A stretch of 14,340 bases of DNA from an uncultured Flavonifractor sp. (GTDB lineage Bacteria > Bacillota > Clostridia > Oscillospirales > Oscillospiraceae): positions 1-14,340 of the forward strand of contig CAJUDT010000065.1 of NCBI GenBank assembly GCA_910585415.1, given 5' to 3'. Below the pieces are notes generated by a model. That model was given only the letters and a program-made list of their open reading frames with translations, searched no databases and was not told the origin of the DNA. The translations under genes and the position numbers were made by a program. Below are positions 6,208 through 11,608 of the stretch, in pieces; positions within the stretch are counted from its first letter, which is position 1; each line of letters opens with the position of its first letter.

Positions 6208-6233
6208 TTGACAAATGGGGGGGGGTGTAAAAT
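6208..6233 (+). promoter_or_regulatory. Promoter of stalk-protein copy 1, spacer with nine G
   Basis: Perfect -35 TTGACA (6208-6213) and -10 TAAAAT (6228-6233). The spacer is only 14 nt and contains an uninterrupted run of nine G (6217-6225). This is 3 nt shorter than optimal, so as assembled the promoter should be weak or off, unless the tract length changes. Confidence 0.75.
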
Positions 6234-6265
6234 ATCCCTGCAACTTACATAAAGGAGGAGTTTTC

Positions 6266-6958
6266 ATGAACCGCAAAAAACCCATTTCCATCCTGGCACT
6301 GGCGCTCGTAATGGCAAGCTGCTTCGCCCTGGGGGCCAGCGCCTCCGGCGCCTTGCAGGAAATCAAGGCCTATCTGGACCCCAGCATCACCATCAAGCTG
6401 GAGGGGGAGGCCCAGACCTTCCTGGACGCCAAGGGCAACCGGGTGTATCCCATCACCTATGAGGGCAGCACCTATCTGCCCGTTCGGGCCGTGGCCGGGC
6501 TGGCGGGCTATGAGGTCAACTGGGACCAGGCCACCCGCACCGTGGATCTGGGTGAGACCAAGGGCGTGGACCTGATTGAGACCTATGAGCACTACTACAG
6601 TACCAACAGAGCCGGACAGGTCCGGACTGCGGATAAGAAGACGGAGAATATTTCCGGTATTTCCTGCTCCCATTGGCTGTACATGAATGCGTGGAATGCC
6701 AACGAAATGCAAGTCTCGTTCAACCTGCTCGGCAAGCATGAGACCCTGACGTTCAGCTATTACTGCGACAAGGATATTACTCTGAAAGTGTTGGGGGACA
6801 ACGGCTATGTTCTGGGTGAGTACAACATCACCGGGAGCGCGTCCGCCAAAACCGTGACCATTCCTCTGCTGGGTACGAATGAACTCACGTTCTATTCAGA
6901 TATGCCGCCAACGAGTAATCTCAGAATCTTCAACGCCTATCTGGACGCGGAGGGCTAA
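6266..6958 (+). CDS. Secreted stalk-domain protein with NPCBM-like module, copy 1
   Basis: 230 residues from the ATG at 6266; the frame is open further upstream, but AAAGGAGGAG at 6251-6260 fixes this start. Residues 1-27 are a signal peptide (MNRKK, hydrophobic core, ASA cleavage site); a Cys at 19 makes a lipoprotein possible but the lipobox is poor. Residues about 31-97 match the copper amine oxidase N-terminal 'stalk' domain: FLDAKGNRVYPITYEGSTYL then PVRAVAGLAGYEVNWDQATR. Residues about 100-230 form a beta-rich module (SFNLLGKHETLTFSY, LKVLGDNGYVLGEYNITG) resembling the NPCBM putative carbohydrate-binding family; this match is weaker. No catalytic domain or wall anchor is visible. First of three tandem paralogues. 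The role is likely surface or extracellular ligand binding; the target is unknown. Confidence 0.82.
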   Translation: MNRKKPISILALALVMASCFALGASASGALQEIKAYLDPSITIKLEGEAQTFLDAKGNRVYPITYEGSTYLPVRAVAGLAGYEVNWDQATRTVDLGETKGVDLIETYEHYYSTNRAGQVRTADKKTENISGISCSHWLYMNAWNANEMQVSFNLLGKHETLTFSYYCDKDITLKVLGDNGYVLGEYNITGSASAKTVTIPLLGTNELTFYSDMPPTSNLRIFNAYLDAEG

Positions 6959-6986
6959 CCCGTAATCTAATCGCAAGCCAAACAAA

Positions 6987-7018
6987 GCCGCCGGGGCAAT
7001 ACTCCGGCGGCTCTTTTT
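6987..7018 (+). terminator. Terminator of stalk-protein copy 1
   Basis: GCCGCCGG (6987-6994) pairs with CCGGCGGC (7004-7011), followed by TCTTTTT. It lies 28 bp after the stop codon and insulates copy 1 from copy 2. Confidence 0.9.
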
Positions 7019-7068
7019 GCGCTCTCCGGCGGCAAAATCCTGCGGAGCACGGCAGAATTTGGAAAGTG

Positions 7069-7098
7069 TTGACAAATGGAAAGAGGGGGGTGTAAAAT
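7069..7098 (+). promoter_or_regulatory. Promoter of stalk-protein copy 2, interrupted G tract
   Basis: TTGACA (7069-7074) and TAAAAT (7093-7098) are separated by 18 nt. The G run is broken by adenines (GGAAAGAGGGGGG), leaving at most six G in a row. Spacing is near optimal and the tract should be much more stable, so this copy is predicted to be constitutively active. Confidence 0.8.
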
Positions 7099-7130
7099 AT
7101 CCCTGCAACTTACATAAAGGAGGAGTTTTC

Positions 7131-7844
7131 ATGAATCGCAAAAAGCTCATCTCATCCCTCGTCCTGACCCTGGTGCTGCTGTGCGGCATCGCCATCGGAG
7201 CCGGCGCCTCCGGCGCCTTGCAGGAAATCAAAGCCTATCTGGACCCCACCATCACCATCAAAATGGAGGGCGAGGCCCAGACCTTCCTGGACGCCAAGGG
7301 CAACCGGGTGTACCCCATCACCTACCAGGGCAGCACCTATCTGCCTGTCCGTGCCGTGGCCGGACTGGCGGGCTTTGAGGTCAACTGGGACCAGGCCACC
7401 CGCACCGTGGACCTGGGCGAGTCCAAGGGCGTGGACCTGATTGATACCTACAAGGCCTACCAGCTGGATGATACTGTCTGGAGCTGGGCCAAGCAGGTCC
7501 AGACTGCGGATGGGCAAAACGAGGATATCTCCGGCGTCTCCTGCTCCCACTGGCTCAGCTTTGGCACCTACCCCAGCGGCGCGGGCGATGCTGCGGCTTC
7601 CTTCAACCTGCTCGGCAAGCATGATACCCTGACGTTCAGCTATTTCTCCAGCATTGATGTGACCCTGACCGTCCTGGGGGACAACGGCTCTGTTCTGGGC
7701 GAGTACAACATCAAGGGCGGCGCGGTCGCCCAGACCGTCACCGTTCCCCTGCTGAAAACCAACGAGCTCAAGTTCCAGGTGAAGATGGTGGATTGGGATA
7801 CCCAAGTCAGAATCTTCAACGCCTATCTGGACGCGGAGGGCTAA
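7131..7844 (+). CDS. Secreted stalk-domain protein with NPCBM-like module, copy 2
   Basis: 237 residues from the ATG at 7131, with AAAGGAGGAG 5 nt before it. The signal peptide core differs from copy 1 (LISSLVLTLVLLCGIAIGAG) but the cleavage region ASGAL is kept. The stalk domain (about 31-97) is almost identical to copy 1. The C-terminal module keeps ISGVSCSHWL, SFNLLGKHDTLTFSY, LGDNGSVLGEYNIKGG and the ending RIFNAYLDAEG, but has a distinct stretch at about residues 107-150. Divergence is thus concentrated in the presumed binding module while the 5' region and tail are conserved, as expected of paralogues diversifying their ligand face. Flanked by its own promoter and terminator. Confidence 0.82.
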   Translation: MNRKKLISSLVLTLVLLCGIAIGAGASGALQEIKAYLDPTITIKMEGEAQTFLDAKGNRVYPITYQGSTYLPVRAVAGLAGFEVNWDQATRTVDLGESKGVDLIDTYKAYQLDDTVWSWAKQVQTADGQNEDISGVSCSHWLSFGTYPSGAGDAAASFNLLGKHDTLTFSYFSSIDVTLTVLGDNGSVLGEYNIKGGAVAQTVTVPLLKTNELKFQVKMVDWDTQVRIFNAYLDAEG

Positions 7845-7872
7845 CCCGTAATCTAATCGCAAGCCAAACAAA

Positions 7873-7905
7873 GCCGCCGGGGCAATACTCCGGCGGTCCT
7901 TTTTT
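7873..7905 (+). terminator. Terminator of stalk-protein copy 2
   Basis: GCCGCCGG (7873-7880) pairs with CCGGCGGT (7890-7897), then CC and six T (7900-7905). It is homologous to the terminator after copy 1. Confidence 0.9.
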
Positions 7906-7955
7906 GCGCTCTCCGGCGGCAAAACCCTGCGGAGCACGGCAGAATTTGGAAAGTG

Positions 7956-7982
7956 TTGACAAATGGGGGGGGGGTGTAAAAT
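7956..7982 (+). promoter_or_regulatory. Promoter of stalk-protein copy 3, spacer with ten G
   Basis: TTGACA (7956-7961) and TAAAAT (7977-7982) with a 15-nt spacer containing ten uninterrupted G (7965-7974). It is otherwise identical to the copy 1 promoter, from which it differs by one G. Confidence 0.75.
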
Positions 7983-8014
7983 ATCCCTGCAACTTACATA
8001 AAGGAGGAGTTTCC

Positions 8015-8716
8015 ATGAATCGCAAAAAACCCATTTCCATCCTGGCATTGGCGCTCGTTATGGTGAGCTGTTTTGCCCTGGGGGCCAGCGCCTCCGGCGC
8101 AATCCAGGAAATCACCGCCGCTTTGGACCCCACCATCACCGTCAAGTACGACGGCGAGGTTCAGGCTTTCCTGGACGCCAAGGGCAGCCGGGTGTACCCC
8201 ATTACCTACCAGGGCACCACCTACCTCCCCGTCCGTGCGGTGGGCAATTTGGTTGGGCTCGGTGTGGAGTGGGATCAGGCCACCCGCACCATCCTGCTGG
8301 GCGACCCGGAGGAAGGCGTGGACCTGATCGAAGCCTATAAGCCTTATACGAAGTATGGGACCAGCGGGAATGACCAATTTATCCAGAACAGCGACAAGAT
8401 GAACATAACTGTCGGCGGCGTAGACCTCAGCCATTGGATTTGCTTTGATTATCATGGGTGGACCGACCGCCTGCGTACTATGTCCTTCAATCTGAGCGGC
8501 AAATATACCAGCCTGACCTTCAAGGTATACGCGGATAAGGACACCACGCTCACAATCAAGGGCGACAATGACTTTGTATTGGGAGAGTACCAGCTGGTTG
8601 GCGGACAGGTGCCGCAGACCATTACCGTGAACCTGATGAATACCACACAGCTCTCCTTTATCCGCGATGGTAAGGACTACAGCAACTGTTATATTTTCGA
8701 CACCGTTCTTCACTAA
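8015..8716 (+). CDS. Secreted stalk-domain protein with NPCBM-like module, copy 3 (divergent)
   Basis: 233 residues from the ATG at 8015 with the same ribosome binding site as its paralogues. The signal peptide is close to copy 1 (MNRKKPISILALALVMVSCF). The stalk domain is recognisable (VYPITYQGTTYLPVRAVGNL) but more diverged (EITAALDPTITVKYDGEVQA). The C-terminal module keeps the pattern GVDLSHWICF, MSFNLSGKYTSLTF and LGEYQLVGGQVPQTITV, which is the clearest NPCBM-like stretch of the three. It ends in CYIFDTVLH instead of the shared AYLDAEG tail. Its terminator also differs. It is probably the oldest or most selected copy. Function inferred as extracellular, possibly glycan binding. Confidence 0.82.
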   Translation: MNRKKPISILALALVMVSCFALGASASGAIQEITAALDPTITVKYDGEVQAFLDAKGSRVYPITYQGTTYLPVRAVGNLVGLGVEWDQATRTILLGDPEEGVDLIEAYKPYTKYGTSGNDQFIQNSDKMNITVGGVDLSHWICFDYHGWTDRLRTMSFNLSGKYTSLTFKVYADKDTTLTIKGDNDFVLGEYQLVGGQVPQTITVNLMNTTQLSFIRDGKDYSNCYIFDTVLH

Positions 8717-8730
8717 TTTCAAGGAGCAAA

Positions 8731-8761
8731 AGGGGCGCGCCGCAAATTGCGGCGCGCCCCT
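8731..8761. terminator. 31-bp perfect palindrome after copy 3
   Basis: A 15-bp stem around a single central A (AGGGGCGCGCCGCAA and its complement). It lies 14 bp after the copy 3 stop codon and probably terminates it, though only one T follows. The same palindrome recurs at 8935-8969 on the other side of the repeat element. Confidence 0.6.
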
Positions 8762-8934
8762 CAGACTGTCGAAAAAACGCTTCGGCCAAAGGATTCGGAG
8801 GGAAAGATAGTGTGAAAGAAAACCGTCAGGGTTTTCTTTCGCGTCGGAATCACAAAATTTCGGAACTTGTGTAACAAGTGTAGAAATTTTCCTCAGCTTG
8901 GCGGGAAAGTCCGCAGGACTTTTTCGACAAGCTG
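8762..8934 (+). mobile_element. MITE-like three-hairpin repeat element, copy A
   Basis: The 173-bp unit has imperfect terminal inverted repeats: CAGACTGTCGAAAAA at 8762-8776 and, inverted, CAGCTTGTCGAAAAA at 8934-8920, 13 of 15 matching. It contains three hairpins. The first is GAAAGAAAACC/GGTTTTCTTTC (8814-8824, 8830-8840). The second is AAAATTTC/GAAATTTT with inner ACTTGT/ACAAGT (8854-8890). The third is CAGCTTG/CAAGCTG with inner AAAGTCC/GGACTTT (8894-8934). There is no open reading frame. An inverted copy starts at 14223. No target-site duplication is clear, because both sides are the same palindrome. Confidence 0.7.
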
Positions 8935-8969
8935 AAAGGGGCGCGCCGCAAATTGCGGCGCGCCCCTTT
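8935..8969. terminator. 35-bp palindromic terminator after khpA
   Basis: AAAGGGGCGCGCCGCAA and its complement around a central A, ending in TTT on both strands. On the minus strand it lies 2 bp after the khpA stop and should terminate the ylxM-ffh-rpsP-khpA transcript. Its inner 31 bp are identical to 8731-8761. Confidence 0.75.
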
Positions 8970-8971
8970 GT

Positions 8972-9202
8972 TCAGTCTACGATTTCCACGGAAACCCGAG
9001 TACCCTGCCGCTGCGCCACCGAGCGCATGAGGGTGCGGATTTCCTTGGCGATGCGGCCCTGACGGCCAATCACCTTGCCCATGTCCTCGGGGGCCACCCG
9101 AAGCTCCAGGACAGTCTCGCTCTCCCCCGGATGCTCGGTGACCGCCACCGCGTCAGGGGCGTCCACCAGATTCCGGGCGATGTAAGTGAGCAGTTCTTTC
9201 AT
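8972..9202 (-). CDS. khpA: KH-domain RNA-binding protein KhpA (YlqC)
   Basis: 76 residues, the typical size of this single-KH protein. The GXXG RNA-binding loop is GRQG (46-49) within MGKVIGRQGRIAKEIRTLMR. In other Bacillota KhpA pairs with KhpB (EloR/Jag) as an RNA chaperone affecting cell elongation and sRNAs; this comes from family knowledge. It starts 14 nt after the rpsP stop, with GGAGG before the ATG, its usual place. Normally rimM follows immediately, but here transcription ends at a palindromic terminator. Confidence 0.95.
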   Translation of the reverse strand: MKELLTYIARNLVDAPDAVAVTEHPGESETVLELRVAPEDMGKVIGRQGRIAKEIRTLMRSVAQRQGTRVSVEIVD

Positions 9203-9216
9203 GACGGCCTCCGTTT

Positions 9217-9456
9217 TTAGATCGCGCCAGCTTTTTTCAGCAGAGCCTTAACCGTCTCGGTGGGCTGGGCGCCGGTCTTAATCCAAGCCTGGGCGCGCTC
9301 GGCGTCCACCTTGATTTCCGCGGGGTTCATGAGGGGGTTATAGGTCCCGATTTCCTCGATGAAACGTCCATCCCGGGGATACCGGGAATCGGCCACCACA
9401 ATGCGGTAGAAGGGGGCCTTCTTGGCGCCCATCCGGCGCAGTCTGATTTTAACCAT
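9217..9456 (-). CDS. rpsP: 30S ribosomal protein S16
   Basis: 79 residues from the ATG at 9454-9456, which carries GGAGGTG at 9465-9471. The frame is open a further nine codons upstream, but that extension would swallow the ribosome binding site and S16 proteins begin at MVKIRLRRMG. Family signatures: MGAKKAPFYRIVVADSRYPR, IGTYNPL and GAQPTETVKALLKKAG. S16 binds the 5' domain of 16S rRNA and is needed for 30S assembly. It lies within the ylxM-ffh-orf51-rpsP-khpA unit. Confidence 0.98.
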   Translation of the reverse strand: MVKIRLRRMGAKKAPFYRIVVADSRYPRDGRFIEEIGTYNPLMNPAEIKVDAERAQAWIKTGAQPTETVKALLKKAGAI

Positions 9457-9497
9457 GGTATTTTCACCTCCAAATGATTGCAAAAGGTCTATGGAAA

Positions 9498-9512
9498 CGC
9501 GCTCACAGCGCG
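9498..9512 (-). promoter_or_regulatory. Hairpin in the rpsP upstream region
   Basis: CGCGCT (9498-9503) and AGCGCG (9507-9512) form a 6-bp GC-rich stem with a 3-nt loop, between the 51-residue ORF and rpsP. Only TTT follows on the minus strand. It may be a weak attenuator or an RNA processing site. Confidence 0.3.
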
Positions 9513-9532
9513 GTTACCAACGTGTATTGGGT

Positions 9533-9688
9533 TTAATCCTCCAGGGTGTTTTGCAGGTCCGTGAGAATACCCCGCATCAGGTCCAGGGCCTCCTGCTGTC
9601 CGCCTTTTTCCAGGGCGTCCACCGCCCCCTTCATCCGGGCGATCAGCATACGAAGGAATCCGCCAAATTGCTTATCAGTCTGTCCCAT
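9533..9688 (-). CDS. Unrecognised 51-residue protein between ffh and rpsP
   Basis: Read on the minus strand from ATG (9686-9688) to TAA (9533-9535). The start has a full AAGGAGGA at 9696-9703, 7 nt upstream, and lies 18 nt after the ffh stop, so it is in the operon. The protein begins MGQTDKQFGGFLRMLIARMK, continues with GAVDALEKGGQQEALDLMRG and ends in TDLQNTLED. It looks like two amphipathic helices, the first basic and the second acidic, with no membrane segment. Codon use matches its neighbours. I do not recognise a family. A ribosome- or SRP-associated role is suggested by position only. Confidence 0.8.
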   Translation of the reverse strand: MGQTDKQFGGFLRMLIARMKGAVDALEKGGQQEALDLMRGILTDLQNTLED

Positions 9689-9706
9689 TGTGCTGTCCTC
9701 CTTCTG

Positions 9707-11059
9707 TTAGAACGGAAATCCGGGGATTTTTCCCATTTTCCCCAGCTTGCCCATGCGCTTCATGCCCTTCCCGGAGAGCTGCCGGGTCATTTGCTGCATC
9801 AGCTCGAACTGCTTGAGCAGGCGGTTGATGTCCACCACCTGGGTTCCCGAACCGGCGGCAATGCGCTTTTTCCGGCTGTTGTTCAACAGGGAGGGGTCCT
9901 CCCGCTCGGCGGGGGTCATGGATTGGATGATTGCCTCGGTCCGGGCAAAGGCCCGCTCGTCAATGCTGGCCTCGTCCAGGGCTTTGCCGCTCATGCCGGG
10001 GAGCATCCCGGCAATCTCACTCAGGGAGCCCATGCCCTTGAGCTGCACCAGCTGGTCGTAAAAATCCGCCAGAGTGAACTTATTCTTGCGGAGCTTCTGC
10101 TCCAGCTCGGCGGCCTTTTGCGCGTCAAAGGCCTGCTCGGCCTTCTCAATCAGGGAGAGCACGTCCCCCATGCCCAGAATACGGGAGGCCATACGGCTGG
10201 GGTGGAACACCTCCACCTGGTCCAGCTTCTCCCCCACGCCCACGAACTTGATGGGCTTGCCGGTGACCGCTTTGATGGACAGGGCCGCGCCGCCCCGGGC
10301 GTCGCCGTCCAGCTTGGTCAGCATTACACCGGTCAGGTCCAGAACCTCGTCAAAGGTCTTGGCGGCGTTCACCGCGTCCTGACCAATCATCGCGTCCACA
10401 ATCAGCAGGATTTCCGTGGGCTCGATGGCCTCCTTCATGGCCCGGAGCTGGTCCATGAGCTCCTGGTCCACGTGGAGCCGTCCGGCGGTGTCGATGAACA
10501 CGATGTCGTTTCCGTGGCGCTTGGCGTGCTCGATGCCCGCCCTGGCGATGTCGATGGGGTCAATCTGCCCCATTTGGAACACCGGCACGTCCACCTGACC
10601 GCCCACCACCTCCAGCTGTGTGATGGCGGCGGGGCGGAAGGTATCGCAGGCCACCAGGAGGGGGCGTTTGCCCTGCTGCCGCTTGAGCATCCCGGCCAGC
10701 TTGGCCCCATTGGTGGTCTTGCCCGCGCCGTTGAGGCCCACCAGCATCACCACCGTAGGCGGCTTTGGAGAGATGGTCAGCTTGGTGCTCTCCCCTCCCA
10801 TGAGGGCGGTGAGCTCCTCATTGACGATTTTCACAATCATCTGCGCGGGGGTGAGGCTCTCCAGCACGTCGGCCCCCACGGCCCGCTCGGTGACAGTGGC
10901 GGTGAACTGCTTGACCACCTTGAAGTTCACGTCGGCCTCCAGCAGGGCCATGCGGATTTCCTTCATGGCCTCTTTCACGTCGGCCTCGTTGAGGCGTCCC
11001 TTGCCCCGCAGCTTCTTAAAGGCCGCGGAGAGCTTTTCGGTCAGTCCTTCAAATGCCAT
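9707..11059 (-). CDS. ffh: Signal recognition particle GTPase Ffh
   Basis: 450 residues, normal length. Ffh binds signal sequences and 4.5S/scRNA and delivers ribosomes to FtsY at the membrane. N domain about 1-90. The G domain has the P-loop GLNGAGKTTNGAKLA (108-122), where most Ffh have GLQGAGKTT, then DTFRPAA (139-145), DTAGR (190-194) and TKLDGDARGGAAL (248-260). The M domain (about 325-450) is methionine rich, with LPGM (353-356), the RNA-binding segment SGTQVVDINRLLKQFELMQQ and a basic Gly/Met tail. It starts 4 nt after ylxM, with AGGAG overlapping the end of that gene. It is the core of the export and translation operon. Confidence 0.98.
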   Translation of the reverse strand: MAFEGLTEKLSAAFKKLRGKGRLNEADVKEAMKEIRMALLEADVNFKVVKQFTATVTERAVGADVLESLTPAQMIVKIVNEELTALMGGESTKLTISPKPPTVVMLVGLNGAGKTTNGAKLAGMLKRQQGKRPLLVACDTFRPAAITQLEVVGGQVDVPVFQMGQIDPIDIARAGIEHAKRHGNDIVFIDTAGRLHVDQELMDQLRAMKEAIEPTEILLIVDAMIGQDAVNAAKTFDEVLDLTGVMLTKLDGDARGGAALSIKAVTGKPIKFVGVGEKLDQVEVFHPSRMASRILGMGDVLSLIEKAEQAFDAQKAAELEQKLRKNKFTLADFYDQLVQLKGMGSLSEIAGMLPGMSGKALDEASIDERAFARTEAIIQSMTPAEREDPSLLNNSRKKRIAAGSGTQVVDINRLLKQFELMQQMTRQLSGKGMKRMGKLGKMGKIPGFPF

Positions 11060-11063
11060 AAGG

Positions 11064-11432
11064 TTACTCCTGTTTCAGCTGGCTCAAAATTTCCTGCATC
11101 CGGGCAAACTGCCGCTCCAGGTCCTCGTCCTGCCCCCGGCGTTCGCTGAGGCGCCGGGCCTCGCTCAAGGCGCCCTCCAGCTCCCCCAGCTGCTCCCGCA
11201 TCTTGTGAAAGCGGCGGATGATGCCGGTCTTGTCCTCCAGCTCGGTCATAGCGGCCTCCGCCCGGACAATCACATCCCGCACGCCCTGACGGGTGATGCC
11301 GTAGTTTTCCGCAATCTCGGCCAGGGAGAGGTCCTCGTTATAGTAGAGGTCGTAAAATTCCCGCTGGCGCGGGGTGAGGATATCGCCGTAAAAATCAAAA
11401 AGCATCGCCATACGATAGGCCTGATTTTTCAC
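11064..11432 (-). CDS. ylxM: SRP-associated helix-turn-helix protein YlxM
   Basis: 122 residues from a GTG at 11430-11432, chosen because GGAGG lies 8 nt upstream (11441-11445) and the protein then starts at the family position (KNQAYRMAMLFDFYGDILTP). The frame stays open far upstream, but that part is antisense to the SLH gene's terminator region and is not coding. The sigma region 4-like helix-turn-helix is LSLAEIAENYGITRQGVRDV. YlxM/p13 proteins are encoded next to ffh across Bacillota and are reported to stimulate SRP GTPase activity. The C-terminal coiled-coil (EQLGELEGALSEARRLSERR) makes it slightly longer than usual. First gene of the operon. Confidence 0.93.
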   Translation of the reverse strand: MKNQAYRMAMLFDFYGDILTPRQREFYDLYYNEDLSLAEIAENYGITRQGVRDVIVRAEAAMTELEDKTGIIRRFHKMREQLGELEGALSEARRLSERRGQDEDLERQFARMQEILSQLKQE

Positions 11433-11478
11433 CCGCGCCGCCTCCTCTCCCGGGGCTTTTGTAAAGGGTTTTGACTTT

Positions 11479-11498
11479 GTAAAGCTGTGCCGCTTTAC
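11479..11498 (-). promoter_or_regulatory. Hairpin at the 5' end of the ylxM leader
   Basis: GTAAAGC (11479-11485) and GCTTTAC (11492-11498) form a 7-bp stem with a 6-nt loop, a few nucleotides after the predicted transcription start (about 11502). CTTTACAAA recurs downstream in the leader, so an alternative pairing is possible. The leader is about 70 nt. Confidence 0.4.
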
Positions 11499-11508
11499 AA
11501 TACTAATC

Positions 11509-11537
11509 ATGATACTATCTTTTCCCCCATTTGTCAA
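11509..11537 (-). promoter_or_regulatory. Promoter of the ylxM-ffh-rpsP-khpA operon
   Basis: On the minus strand TTGACA (11532-11537), a 17-nt spacer and TATCAT (11509-11514). The spacer starts AATGGGGG, echoing the stalk-gene promoters, but the G run is only five and the spacing is optimal. Confidence 0.85.
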
Positions 11538-11569
11538 GGAGGATTTTTCACCCTGCGGGGGGAAATCCG

Positions 11570-11601
11570 AAAAAAACAGGGCGGCCCCGACGGACCGCCC
11601 T
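11570..11601 (-). terminator. Terminator of the SLH-domain gene
   Basis: On the minus strand AGGGCGG (from 11601) pairs with CCGCCCT (to 11578), followed by G and seven T (11576-11570). It begins 8 bp after the stop codon at 11609. Confidence 0.9.
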
Positions 11602-11608
11602 GCGCAGG

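Larger units (their letters stand above)
6161..8716 (+). repeat. Three tandem gene cassettes of about 0.87 kb
   Basis: Each unit begins at CTCTCCGGCGGCAAAA, continues with a conserved upstream block (GGCAGAATTTGGAAAGTGTT), the promoter, an identical AAAGGAGGAG ribosome binding site and the coding region. Start codons are at 6266, 7131 and 8015, giving spacings of 865 and 884 bp. Units 1 and 2 also share their 3' end and terminator; unit 3 diverges in its C-terminal half and lacks that terminator. The arrangement looks like recent serial duplication. Confidence 0.9.

Noticed and set aside
6215..6265. Longer starts of the three stalk genes through the promoter region
   Set aside because: They would translate the G tract and promoter; the common AAAGGAGGAG and the signal peptide at MNRKK identify the true starts. 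This also makes a translational frameshift switch by the G tract unlikely; its effect should be on promoter spacing.
8731..8969. CRISPR array suggested by repeated palindromes
   Set aside because: Only two palindrome copies, separated by 173 bp of structured repeat, with no regular spacers and no cas genes.
9422..11149. Long plus-strand open frame opposite rpsP and ffh (575 codons)
   Set aside because: The opposite strand encodes unmistakable S16 and Ffh; this frame is a Leu/His/Gly-rich shadow with no motif.
11515..11531. G run in the ylxM-ffh promoter as another phase-variable switch
   Set aside because: Only five G followed by AAAA with an ideal 17-nt spacer; too short for efficient slippage, and switching an essential operon would be deleterious.
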